Shown here: one piece after another, positions 1 to 5,166 of the stretch
Layout: each line of letters opens with the position of its first letter
Numbering within the stretch: position 1 is the stretch's first letter
From: Deltaproteobacteria bacterium
GTDB taxonomy: Bacteria > Desulfobacterota > Desulfobacteria > Desulfobacterales > JAABPS01
NCBI GenBank assembly: GCA_019309685.1
Contig: JAFDFT010000160.1
Coordinates: 1 to 5,990 of the forward strand
Direction: 5' to 3'
Length of the DNA: 5,990 nt
Position numbers and translations under genes: made by a program
Notes under the pieces: generated by a model
Database searches by the model: none
What the model was told of the DNA's origin: nothing
The model's input: only the letters and a program-made list of their open reading frames with translations

Positions 1-15
1 GGCCTCAGTGACCGT

Positions 16-1269
16 TCAGACATTTCGGCCTTTTGATAATCTTTCCGCTGCATCAATCGCCAGTGTTTCGTTAACACCATCTTCGATCATTGCAGCCCGA
101 GCATCCCGGAAAAGCTTTTCGATCAGATATTCCTTGGAAAGACCGTATCCGCCGAAGATCTGTATCCCCTGACTGGCCACTCTAAACGCGGTTTCCGTAG
201 CCAGCACCTTGGACGCCATGGAGTAATGCACAGCCGGAGGCAGCATTTGTTTCAGCTGATTCGCGTTGTATACCCCCACTCGCCGGGACAATGACCGGGC
301 GGCTTCAATTGACGCAAACATGTCAAAGATTTTTAGTTTAATATTCTGGTGATTGATAATGGGTTTACCCCCTTGAATACGCGTCTGAGCGTAATTAAGG
401 GATTCTTCCAAGGCTGCCTGGGCGCATCCGGTAAAAACGGATCCCATCCAGGCATTGGCCAATCCCAACTGCGCATTACTGAAGAATTTGTACATATCCG
501 GAGTATCCGCCACCATCATGTACTTGGGGATACGCACGTTATCAAAAAAGATCTCCCCCTGGTTCAATGCCCGTTGCCCAAGCTTGTTTAACGGTTTGCC
601 CCGGGAGATACCGGGCAGATCCAGGGGGACGACTGCGATACCGCCGGCATCCATTCCTTTGGACGGGTCCATGCACACCCAAAGGGCGGCATGTGAGGCA
701 AAAGTGCCGTTACTGACCCATGCGGATTTTTGGCCATTGATCACATAATGATCGCCGTCCAGCACTGCCCGGACTTGAGCGGCCACATCGGGATTGCCGG
801 AATCATCCCCGTCGAACATTATCCAGTCCGAACCGTGATCCGGTTCGGTAATGGCCCAGCATCCTGTGTACTTTGCTTCTTTATCCGCACAGAACTTCTT
901 TACCAGGTCCTGCAGCTCGGGTGCGGGTGAATAGGCAGCGTAAGCGTACGGTGTGGTACAAACCCCCCAACTAACGGCCAGACCAGGTGCGGCCCATCCC
1001 ATTAATTCACTGAGGAGAGCTCCGCCTAAAGGATCCATCTCCATTCCACCGAATTCTTCAGGGATCGCCATGGTGTGATATTCCAATTCATACGTTTTGC
1101 GCAGCACATCCCACAGCACAGACCCTTCTGCAATAACATCAGCCGGATCGGCCATCTGATCCAATTCCATGGCAGCCGGACGCCAGGTCTCGCTTAAGAA
1201 TTTCTTGGTTTCGGTCCAAAGTGTCAAATGCTCTTTTGTTAAGTCGATGTTCAGCTCTCTCAATCCCAT
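16..1269 (-). CDS. Acyl-CoA dehydrogenase family protein (FAD flavoenzyme)
   Basis: A complete 417-residue protein, the usual length for soluble acyl-CoA dehydrogenases, which oxidise an acyl-CoA to the 2,3-enoyl-CoA and pass electrons to electron-transfer flavoprotein. Visible in order: an alpha-helical N-terminal domain with IPEEFGG (about 69-75); the FAD/substrate signature GCWAITEPDHGSD (136-148); a beta domain with INGQKSAWVSNG (about 176-188); a C-terminal helical domain with QIFGGYGLSKEYLIEKLFRD (370-389). About 13 extra residues follow GSD compared with typical members. Counting from RDA in the last motif, the position of the medium-chain-type catalytic Glu (IYEGT) is Asp397 (IEDGV), and no Glu is seen at the alternative isovaleryl-type helix-G position. 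ATG at 1269 follows a strong Shine-Dalgarno site, GGGAGGT (1275-1281), 5 bases away. Substrate cannot be told from sequence. The Glu-to-Asp change suggests a branched, cyclic or otherwise unusual acyl-CoA, as an inference. Family call is firm. Confidence 0.95.
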   Translation of the reverse strand: MGLRELNIDLTKEHLTLWTETKKFLSETWRPAAMELDQMADPADVIAEGSVLWDVLRKTYELEYHTMAIPEEFGGMEMDPLGGALLSELMGWAAPGLAVSWGVCTTPYAYAAYSPAPELQDLVKKFCADKEAKYTGCWAITEPDHGSDWIMFDGDDSGNPDVAAQVRAVLDGDHYVINGQKSAWVSNGTFASHAALWVCMDPSKGMDAGGIAVVPLDLPGISRGKPLNKLGQRALNQGEIFFDNVRIPKYMMVADTPDMYKFFSNAQLGLANAWMGSVFTGCAQAALEESLNYAQTRIQGGKPIINHQNIKLKIFDMFASIEAARSLSRRVGVYNANQLKQMLPPAVHYSMASKVLATETAFRVASQGIQIFGGYGLSKEYLIEKLFRDARAAMIEDGVNETLAIDAAERLSKGRNV

Positions 1270-1311
1270 GGCTTACCTCCCTTTTTTTTAAGGAACAAAA
1301 AATAAAAAACG

Positions 1312-1337
1312 ATAACTAATTGAATACATAACTAATT
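1312..1337. promoter_or_regulatory. Perfect 10-bp direct repeat upstream of the acyl-CoA dehydrogenase
   Basis: ATAACTAATT occurs at 1312-1321 and again at 1328-1337, 16 bases start to start (about one and a half helical turns). It lies in the AT-rich stretch 40-70 bases upstream of the acyl-CoA dehydrogenase start, where a promoter or regulator site is expected. The surrounding DNA is AT-rich, so chance is a real possibility. No convincing -35/-10 pair was identified here. Confidence 0.3.
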
Positions 1338-1363
1338 TATCACGCTGAAATTTTTATATTAAC

Positions 1364-1508
1364 TAGTGCCCATCCATAAATTGCTATTTTGCCCGATTTC
1401 TTTGTCAGGCTCAAATTTTAATCCTCGAAATACTCAATGTATTCCTCCGGTTAAAGTTTTCGCCTTCCTTGAACTCGAACAAAATATCTAATTTCTGGAC
1501 GGACACTA
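1364..1508. repeat. Palindromic intergenic repeat, copy A (MITE/REP-like)
   Basis: The ends are imperfect inverted repeats: TAGTGCCCATCCATAAATT at 1364-1382, and 1490-1508 reads TAGTGTCCGTCCAGAAATT on the opposite strand (16 of 19 identical). The interior is also folded: AATAC (1429-1433) faces GTATT (1439-1443) near the centre, and TTTAAtC faces GGTTAAA just outside. The whole unit could form one long hairpin of about 145 bases. It has the same architecture, and ungapped similarity in the right half, as copy B at 2806-2948. It carries no transposase gene, so if mobile it must be moved in trans. A 60-codon ORF read on the minus strand across 1451-1633 is largely a translation of this repeat and is not annotated. 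Confidence 0.75.
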
Positions 1509-1572
1509 ACTAATTTCCGTCTACTATCTATTAGGGTGAAAAATGTAGATCCTATGTTACCTGAATTTTGCA

Positions 1573-1701
1573 CGAATTGGAGACTTTCATAGGCCCCGCA
1601 AGCGGAATTTCGCTTGCGCTCAACAAGCTGCATCTAAGGGTGAAACTATAGTGAACTATTGCGAGCCCTTAGTAACGCAGCATATGGAAGTCTCTGGTTC
1701 G
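1573..1701 (+). ncRNA. Candidate structured RNA, domain 1 (three-way junction)
   Basis: Bases 1573-1591 pair with 1683-1701 in an uninterrupted 19-bp helix. Its four non-Watson-Crick pairs (1577/1697, 1578/1696, 1579/1695, 1587/1687) are all G-U when read on the plus strand. The helix encloses two hairpins. The first pairs CGCAAGCG (1597-1604) with CGCTTGCG (1611-1618) over a 6-base loop. The second is compound: GCTGC (1627-1631) with GCAGC (1677-1681), then CTAAGGG (1634-1640) with CCCTTAG (1666-1672), an internal loop, and ATAG (1648-1651) with CTAT (1656-1659) over a TGAA tetraloop. I do not recognise the family. A degenerate group II intron domain I fragment is possible, since some of the loop wording resembles such introns, but no domain V and no reverse transcriptase are present. 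It lies between copy A and the 3' end of the convergent epimerase gene. Promoter and 5' end are not identified. Confidence 0.5.
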
Positions 1702-1709
1702 CCCATAGG

Positions 1710-1832
1710 GTGAAAATTGAGGAGAAAAAGCGATGCATTCTATTTTTACCATATGGGTAAAATACTTCAATGCATGAATGTTGCTGGAACACATATTATG
1801 ACTCATCGAATAGGTTTCTCCTTAATTTTCAT
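1710..1832 (+). ncRNA. Candidate structured RNA, domain 2 (long hairpin)
   Basis: Bases 1710-1727 pair with 1815-1832 over 18 bp; the only imperfect pairs are 1719/1823 and terminal 1710/1832, both G-U on the plus strand. Inside, ATGCATT (1733-1739) pairs with AATGCAT (1769-1775), TTTTACC (1744-1750) with GGTAAAA (1756-1762), and TGTT (1779-1782) with AACA (1788-1791). It starts eight bases after the domain 1 helix, so the two may be one RNA of roughly 260-300 nt. It also sits 15 bases past the end of the convergent epimerase gene and, read on the other strand, could protect that mRNA's 3' end. It is AT-rich and lacks the GC stem with U-run of an intrinsic terminator. A small palindromic mobile element is another reading. 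Confidence 0.42.
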
Positions 1833-1846
1833 GCAAGATTCAGGTA

Positions 1847-2785
1847 TTAGCCGGTTTCGCCAACAGACCTGACAAAATCTTTGAAAGCAGATTTTGTATT
1901 GTATTCGTATGCAAAACCCGTCTCCTGAATCAGCTTTTCAGGTGAAGCAATCCAGGGATAGCGCACCTGGTTGATGCCTGAACTGGGTGCTTCCGCTATC
2001 CTTAAATACCACAACATCTGGTTAAGGAATTTCAATACAGAGTCGGGTAACCGTATAATTTTATTACCTAAAAGATCTACCATTTCTTCTAATTCCATGG
2101 TCCCTTTACCGGCGACATTGAAAATACCGGTGATTGCCTTCTCGAGACAGAGGATGATAATCCGGATAAGATCATCTTCATGCACAAACTGCATGGGGGC
2201 TGTTTTTTTCGGGAGCAGAACCATCGGTTTTTTGAGATAGTTTGACATGGGGTTGTCAAAACCGGGGCCCACCACATAACAGGGCCGTAATATGGTAACA
2301 GCAATATCCGGATAATTCTCAATGAATTTTTTCATTAAGAACTCTATTTCCTTTTTGTTCTTGCTGTACGTGAGATCATCATTGCCGCGAAGTGCGCTCT
2401 CTTCTGTCAGGGGGACTTCGTTATCCGGATGAAAGCCGTAAGCGGTTGCGGAGCTTGTGTAAATCAATCTGGAAACGTTGGTTTCAATACACGCACTCAA
2501 AATGTTTTCAGTACCGGATACATTAATGTTTTCCATTAGTTTTTTATTGTGAATCGGCGGCAGAACGTATGCTGTATGGACTACTGAGTCGATTTCATGG
2601 TTTTTAAGAAGGTCTGTGAGCGGGTCACGTACGTCTTTTTTAATAAAGGTGAGTTTTTTGTGTGAATTGTTTGGTGCTGAGATATCTATACCGACAATGG
2701 AATGAACATCGTTCCTTTGTGCGAGGGCTTTCGCGGTTTTTCCACCGATATATCCGGATACACCAGTTATGAAAATGTTTTTCAT
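1847..2785 (-). CDS. NAD-dependent epimerase/dehydratase (extended short-chain dehydrogenase/reductase)
   Basis: A 312-residue Rossmann-fold enzyme of the extended SDR group, the family of nucleotide-sugar epimerases and related reductases or hydroxysteroid dehydrogenases. Visible: the TGxxGxxG nucleotide motif TGVSGYIG (residues 7-14), an acidic residue ending beta-2 (GID, Asp34) that favours NAD, DVRD (51-54), VVHTAY (68-73), NVSGTENIL (88-96), YTSSATAYG (109-117, catalytic Ser about 112) and YSKNK (140-144), giving the Tyr/Lys pair; LRP (166-168) and FVHEDDL (200-206) also fit. Substrate is unknown. The frame also opens with TTG at 2788, one codon upstream; ATG at 2785 is preferred. No Shine-Dalgarno site is visible before either start, and element B begins about 20 bp upstream, so its promoter must lie inside or beyond the repeat. 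It converges on the structured RNA candidate. Confidence 0.9.
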   Translation of the reverse strand: MKNIFITGVSGYIGGKTAKALAQRNDVHSIVGIDISAPNNSHKKLTFIKKDVRDPLTDLLKNHEIDSVVHTAYVLPPIHNKKLMENINVSGTENILSACIETNVSRLIYTSSATAYGFHPDNEVPLTEESALRGNDDLTYSKNKKEIEFLMKKFIENYPDIAVTILRPCYVVGPGFDNPMSNYLKKPMVLLPKKTAPMQFVHEDDLIRIIILCLEKAITGIFNVAGKGTMELEEMVDLLGNKIIRLPDSVLKFLNQMLWYLRIAEAPSSGINQVRYPWIASPEKLIQETGFAYEYNTKSAFKDFVRSVGETG

Positions 2786-2805
2786 CAATTGTCTGTTTGG
2801 TTAGA

Positions 2806-2948
2806 TAGTTTCCATCCATAAATGGCTATTTCCCGCAATCTCTGTGTCAATCTGCGGAATTGCTTGTGCGATGTACCCAAGTACATCTCCGCGCAATTCC
2901 TTGATTTCCTTGACCTTGCGAAAAATTACTCATTTATGAATTGGAAAC
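2806..2948. repeat. Palindromic intergenic repeat, copy B (MITE/REP-like)
   Basis: GTTTCCATCCATAAATG (2808-2824) is inverted at 2931-2948 with one extra base and one or two changes. The centre is a clean hairpin, GATGTAC (2870-2876) and GTACATC (2881-2887) over the loop CCAA, and the flanking GGAATTG/CAATTCC also pairs. The layout matches copy A, with a length of about 143 bp against 145 bp. It starts about 20 bp upstream of the epimerase ATG, so it may carry or displace that gene's promoter. There is no transposase. Confidence 0.72.
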
Positions 2949-2954
2949 CTTTTA

Positions 2955-2995
2955 TAGTGCCTTTTTTTAAAACTGAATTTATGGATGGGCACTAG
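2955..2995. repeat. Remnant of the same repeat family (two tips)
   Basis: TAGTGCC at 2955-2961 faces GGGCACTA at 2987-2994, and 2976-2995 is the perfect inverted copy of the outer tip of element A. Only about 25 bases separate the tips, including a run of seven T. This looks like an element that has lost its middle, or like the true outer end of a longer element that contains copy B. It reads straight on from copy B. Confidence 0.55.
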
Positions 2996-3046
2996 ATAAT
3001 TGAAAGTTCATTTTACATTGCAGGAATATAGAAAACTGGGGAATAC

Positions 3047-3175
3047 ATGTCAAATGAAAAGGGTTGTTATGAGTTTTATGGAATGTCGCTGATTTTTCCG
3101 TTATGGAAACGGAACCTTGATTTTCTTGATCTCACAAAAAAGTACTCATTTCTGGATTGGAAATATAGATTCTAA
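3047..3175 (+). CDS. Doubtful 42-aa small ORF overlapping repeat copy C
   Basis: ATG at 3047 follows GGGGA (3038-3042) at a short but workable distance, and the frame runs 42 codons to TAA at 3173-3175. The second half (around LDFLDLTKKYSFLDWK) is encoded by the half copy of the palindromic repeat. The same frame is open in copy B, where it reads LDFLDLAKNYSFMNWK, while copy A has a stop in it. The product is rich in aromatic residues and has no signal peptide or known domain. I cannot name it. It may be only a chance reading of a repeat. Confidence 0.2.
   Translation: MSNEKGCYEFYGMSLIFPLWKRNLDFLDLTKKYSFLDWKYRF
3096..3163. repeat. Half copy of the palindromic repeat (copy C)
   Basis: Bases 3115-3162 align without gaps to 2899-2947 of copy B apart from one possible single-base slip: the same CCTTGATTT, CTTGA, poly-A, TACTCATTT and ATTGGAAA blocks appear in order. 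Only the right half is recognisable. Just before it a small hairpin, TTCCGTT (3096-3102) with AACGGAA (3108-3114), takes the place of the element's central hairpin. The left arm (about 3001-3095) no longer matches, so this is a decayed or truncated copy. Confidence 0.55.
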
Positions 3176-3202
3176 GATAAGGCATGAAATTATCTCTCGC
3201 TT

Positions 3203-3231
3203 TTGACACCTTCAATGTATTTTGATATACA
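3203..3231 (+). promoter_or_regulatory. Sigma70-type promoter for the acyltransferase gene
   Basis: TTGACA (3203-3208) is a perfect -35 box. It is followed, after a 17-base spacer, by TATACA (3226-3231) with an extended -10 TG at 3223-3224. Transcription would start near 3238, leaving a 5' leader of about 65 bases before the ATG at 3303. No operator or riboswitch-like fold is evident in the leader. Confidence 0.65.
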
Positions 3232-3302
3232 CTCACACCAAATCGGTCAGATTAGAATCATTAACCTATTCGTTACGGAACTATCTGAAAAGAATATAAG
3301 AA

Positions 3303-4247
3303 ATGAAAAAATCAAGAAAGCTAAAAAAACTTAAAAAGCAGGTTAGAATTTATTTTATACAAATAGTATCGTGGCCTGCTAAATTATTATTTGCCCTGGC
3401 ATTTAAAATGCCCGAGGTTTTTATCCATGCGTTAGCGGAGATTTTTGGATCAGCATTCTGGTATATTGGGTTCTACTGGAGAAGACTGGCCATGGACAAC
3501 CTGAGGTTTGTGTATAAGGGAAGGCTGTCTGAAAAAGAGCTAAAGCATATTGCTAAAGAAAGCATGAAAAATATTATACGGCTTATGTGTGAGCTCATTG
3601 TTATTCCCAAACGGCCGCAAACGGCTTTTGAGAAAATGACCGTTACCGGAGAGGAGCATTTAAAAAAAGCTTTGAGCAATGGTAACGGCGTTATTGGGCT
3701 GGGAAATCATGTGGGGAATTTTATCTATATGGTTGTGGGCCTTACAATGAAAGGCTATCCTATATCGTATATGTTTAAAGAACCGGAAGATAAAAATATA
3801 AGTTCTTTTCTTTGGGATTTAAAAAAGACTTTACGTCTCAATCCAATCCCTCTTCATCCGAGAAAACAGGCGATTAAGAAGTCATTTATCTGTCTGAAGA
3901 AAAAAGGGCTGCTGTGGCTGGCCGTTGATCAGGATGCAAGGAAAGGCGATGTTGGCGTTGAGTTTTTTGGAATTAAAGCGTCAACACCTCAAGGCCCTGC
4001 AGTTCTGGCGATGAAAACAGGTTCTACTGTATTACCCATATATGTGAAGCGTAAGGGTTGGATGGAGCATGAAGTTATTATCTGGCCGCCAATTGATATT
4101 GTTAACACAGGAGATAAAGAAGCAGATAAGTACACTAACCTGAAAAAAATGAATGAATCAATTGAAAAGATGGTCCTGGATAATCCAACGGAATGGTGGT
4201 GGATTCACAGGCGGTGGAAGCGGTCGTATAGGTACGACAACTCCTGA
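3303..4247 (+). CDS. LpxL/HtrB-family lysophospholipid (lipid A-type) acyltransferase, atypical active site
   Basis: A 314-residue inner-membrane-associated acyltransferase of the family that adds secondary acyl chains to lipid A or related lipids, of typical length. It has a very basic N-terminus, then one hydrophobic anchor (about 16-34). The active-site block is GNHVGNF (134-140): His136 is present, but the acid of HX4(D/E) is Ile141 (codon ATC). Later family blocks are intact: VDQDARKG (208-215), EFFG (220-223), STPQGPAVLA (227-236), PIYVKR (about 244-249) and the C-terminal WWWIHRRWK (298-306). With the rest this well kept, the change looks like a divergent active site rather than decay. 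ATG at 3303 is preceded only by a weak purine-rich stretch (ATAAGAA). The gene stands alone under its own promoter and ends at the bidirectional terminator. The acceptor could be lipid A, another glycolipid or an ornithine-type lipid; sequence does not decide. Confidence 0.88.
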   Translation: MKKSRKLKKLKKQVRIYFIQIVSWPAKLLFALAFKMPEVFIHALAEIFGSAFWYIGFYWRRLAMDNLRFVYKGRLSEKELKHIAKESMKNIIRLMCELIVIPKRPQTAFEKMTVTGEEHLKKALSNGNGVIGLGNHVGNFIYMVVGLTMKGYPISYMFKEPEDKNISSFLWDLKKTLRLNPIPLHPRKQAIKKSFICLKKKGLLWLAVDQDARKGDVGVEFFGIKASTPQGPAVLAMKTGSTVLPIYVKRKGWMEHEVIIWPPIDIVNTGDKEADKYTNLKKMNESIEKMVLDNPTEWWWIHRRWKRSYRYDNS

Positions 4248-4284
4248 AGATATTAACTGAGTTTTATATAAAAGCTTAAATATG

Positions 4285-4307
4285 AACCCCGCTACTGAAG
4301 CGGGGTT
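4285..4307. terminator. Bidirectional intrinsic terminator between convergent genes
   Basis: AACCCCGCT (4285-4293) and AGCGGGGTT (4299-4307) form a perfect 9-bp GC-rich stem over the 5-base loop ACTGA. T-rich sequence follows on both strands (TTTGCTATT on plus; TTCATATTTAAG on minus). It lies 37 bp after the acyltransferase stop and two bases past the end of the DUF4846 gene, so it serves both. Confidence 0.88.
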
Positions 4308-4309
4308 TG

Positions 4310-5149
4310 CTATTGTGGGAACCTTTTAAGTTCCTGCTTGTAAAAGGTCCATTCAGGCGTGTATAGGGTCGAGCCGAATTCAATATCATACCACGGGGAA
4401 AGGGTTCCATCTTTCGGGTTCTTCAAGATATGAATGTCCTGCGCGGGCATATAGGATTGGGCCAGAAGAAACACCTTTTTCCCTGTATTTTTGTTGTATG
4501 CCATATCAACGACCATAACCGCGTGACCGGGAAATCCTCCCTTAATAAACACATCACCAATCTTCATATTCGCGATATCAGAAACAGATTTCAATTCTTT
4601 GCTTAATGAGTAACTTCCGGCATAGGTAAAAACAGAATCCAGGTATTTTCTGAAATTGCCATATGACGAACCTGCGGCAGCTTTTTTTATCCAGGAAACC
4701 CTGTTTCCGCTAACAACTGGCCGAAATCCGTCAGCCCATTTGGTAAAAGAAGCAATGTGACCACTGGTAAAATTAAAATGAATTGCAGCATAGTCTTTTT
4801 TGGAATACAGGTATTCAGCTTTTAATCTCATCACAGCGTCCGCGCACTGCTGAAGATCCCTACGGCCTGTATCGATATCTATTACGGCAAAATGGGCATC
4901 CTGATTTAACTTCTTTTTGCCATTGTAAAGATAGACCGGTTTTTCCTTTGCTTTAAGGGGCAGGTGGCGAAGCCAGTGGGCAAAAGATCCTTTTTCTGTA
5001 TTTATCCTTTCATATCCGTTGGGTGTATCGATGGTACCGGCTACTTTTATTTTAATATGCTTATCTTCCAGCCACGTATAGCGTTCACCCTCTGCTGTTA
5101 AGGGGAGTATCAGGAAAAGAGAAAAGACAAATATGCGAAGCAAGACCAT
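4310..5149 (-). CDS. DUF4846 domain-containing secreted protein
   Basis: A 279-residue exported protein of unknown function matching the DUF4846 family as I recall it. The N-terminus is a signal peptide (hydrophobic 2-18, likely cleaved near LTA/EG, 19-21). Recognisable blocks are GSFAHWLRHLPLK (54-66), DLQQCADAVMRLKAEYLY (98-115), FNFTSG (125-130), GDVFIKGGFPGHAVMVVDMA (198-217) and LLAQSYMPAQDIHIL (228-242). Cys102 and His209 lie in the two most striking blocks, and the GDVFI..GHAVMVVD wording recalls papain-like cell-wall hydrolases (CHAP/NlpC type); this is inference only. It probably acts in the periplasm or at the envelope. The frame also opens with GTG at 5161, but ATG at 5149 gives a cleaner signal peptide; neither start has a good Shine-Dalgarno site. 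It lies 111 bp downstream of the nitroreductase on the same strand and ends at a shared terminator. Confidence 0.85.
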   Translation of the reverse strand: MVLLRIFVFSLFLILPLTAEGERYTWLEDKHIKIKVAGTIDTPNGYERINTEKGSFAHWLRHLPLKAKEKPVYLYNGKKKLNQDAHFAVIDIDTGRRDLQQCADAVMRLKAEYLYSKKDYAAIHFNFTSGHIASFTKWADGFRPVVSGNRVSWIKKAAAGSSYGNFRKYLDSVFTYAGSYSLSKELKSVSDIANMKIGDVFIKGGFPGHAVMVVDMAYNKNTGKKVFLLAQSYMPAQDIHILKNPKDGTLSPWYDIEFGSTLYTPEWTFYKQELKRFPQ

Positions 5150-5166
5150 TATATCAACCACTTCAT

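Larger units (their letters stand above)
1363..2995. repeat. Perfect 20-bp inverted repeat bracketing the RNA-like region and the epimerase
   Basis: CTAGTGCCCATCCATAAATT at 1363-1382 is repeated without a mismatch, in inverted orientation, at 2976-2995. The copies are outward-facing tips of the repeat family: the left is the outer end of copy A, the right the outer end of the remnant next to copy B. The inner ends of both units have diverged, while the outer ends are identical. The interval (about 1.63 kb) holds the structured RNA candidate and the epimerase gene. This is what a composite unit flanked by two small palindromic elements would look like, but two independent insertions would look the same. 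No clear target-site duplication is seen. Confidence 0.5.

Noticed and set aside
349..930. Three plus-strand ORFs of 66-97 codons
   Set aside because: They lie wholly antisense to the well-supported acyl-CoA dehydrogenase gene and show no domains of their own.
1451..1633. 60-aa minus-strand ORF
   Set aside because: About a third of it is a translation of repeat copy A and the rest runs antisense through the structured RNA; there is no ribosome site and no known domain.
1669..1806. 45-aa minus-strand ORF preceded by AAGGAG about 11 bases upstream
   Set aside because: The AAGGAG lies within the 18-bp RNA helix and the frame crosses both RNA domains; composition is ordinary and no family is recognised. 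The helices explain the sequence better.
1573..1832. Intact group II intron or retron
   Set aside because: No GUGYG 5' end, no domain V hairpin and no reverse transcriptase were found in the window; only a fragment or an unrelated RNA is possible.
1710..1832. Intrinsic terminator for the epimerase gene
   Set aside because: The stem is long and AT-rich, and no run of T follows it on the minus strand, unlike the clear terminator at 4285-4307.
1364..3163. CRISPR array
   Set aside because: The repeats are long palindromes at irregular spacing with gene-sized gaps; there are no short regular repeat-spacer units and no cas genes.
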